A model generated the notes under the pieces. It had not been told where the DNA came from. It made no database searches and worked only from the letters and a program-made list of their open reading frames with translations. The position numbers and the translations under genes were made by a program. Shown here in pieces: positions 63,758 to 64,000 of a stretch of DNA of 64,000 bases. The DNA is from Dothistroma septosporum (Eukaryota; Ascomycota; Dothideomycetes; Mycosphaerellales; Mycosphaerellaceae): NCBI GenBank assembly GCA_002236755.2, contig NBZP02000048.1:496001-560000 (forward strand). Reading direction: 5' to 3'. Within the stretch, counting starts at the first letter, position 1. Each line of letters starts with the position of its first letter.

Positions 63758-64000
63758 TGCTGCAATAAGTGTCGTGAGTGATCGTACTTCGCTGATGTCT
63801 TGCCAGTGCCGAAAGGTCCTATTGTGTTTGCGGTACGGCAGGCTTCTTCTTTCTTTCATCTTACAGGGGCGAAGGATCGAAGGATCCACGCTTGGGACAC
63901 AAGACTTCGGAACACGGTCCTCCCCCAAGGCGTCAACTGTAGCATAGTGTCCCTAAATAGATGTCAGATGGTACAGCACTAGAATCCAGTCTCATAAGGA
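63758..64000. other. Right edge, promoter of the GPI-type gene
   Basis: 5' flank only; no other gene can be supported before the window ends. Confidence 0.4.

Overview
The window is nuclear DNA of a filamentous ascomycete. Genes lie on both strands at moderate density and are interrupted by introns of about 40-100 bp (one of 184 bp), mostly GT...AG with CTAAC/CTGAC-like branch sites. The core genes are those of Pezizomycotina: TFB2, pantothenate kinase, RTF2, SIP5, SFH5, GDT1, ZRG17-like, ARA2-like and a Myb/telobox telomere-binding protein. Several F-box-like paralogs and the style of the proteins suggest a Dothideomycete, perhaps near Mycosphaerellales, but that placement is an inference. 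I saw no rRNA, tRNA, transposon or CRISPR array.

Layout. 0-9 kb: three F-box-like paralogs (one short), a Ser-rich protein with a conserved C-terminal block, TFIIH subunit Tfb2, and a four-exon SnoaL-like gene with no long ORF. 9-19.9 kb: a large TFIIS-M/PHD protein, a seven-exon orphan gene whose 3' end is echoed in downstream tandem repeats, pantothenate kinase, and RTF2 transcribed divergently. 19.9-33 kb is accessory and decayed: a broken Zn2Cys6-like gene and an acidic pseudogene, then the intact divergent choline oxidase/dehydrogenase and betaine aldehyde dehydrogenase pair, then three damaged genes (a calcofluor-white-hypersensitivity-type pseudogene, a secreted PAN/apple-like relic, and a HET gene with an in-frame TGA). 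33-52.5 kb is core again: SFH5, a one-pass membrane protein, SIP5, an ARA2-type aldo/keto reductase, GDT1, the TRF/Tbf1-like Myb gene, an Hsm3-like protein and a ZRG17-like transporter. 52.5-64 kb: an AAA+ ATPase carrying three successive -1 frameshifts, an acidic unknown, a protein with a STAND-like N-terminus, an amino-acid permease and a GPI-type ML-like surface protein.

How genes relate. The choline pair forms a two-step choline -> betaine aldehyde -> glycine betaine module. The genes share a 1 kb divergent promoter and encode PTS1-like tails (-AKL and -PRL), which suggests peroxisomal synthesis. The telomere-binding gene carries a two-repeat TTAGGG telobox about 135 bp upstream of its ATG, which suggests self-regulation. 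Other head-to-head pairs with short shared promoters are pantothenate kinase/RTF2, HET/SFH5, GDT1/Myb and Hsm3-like/ZRG17-like.
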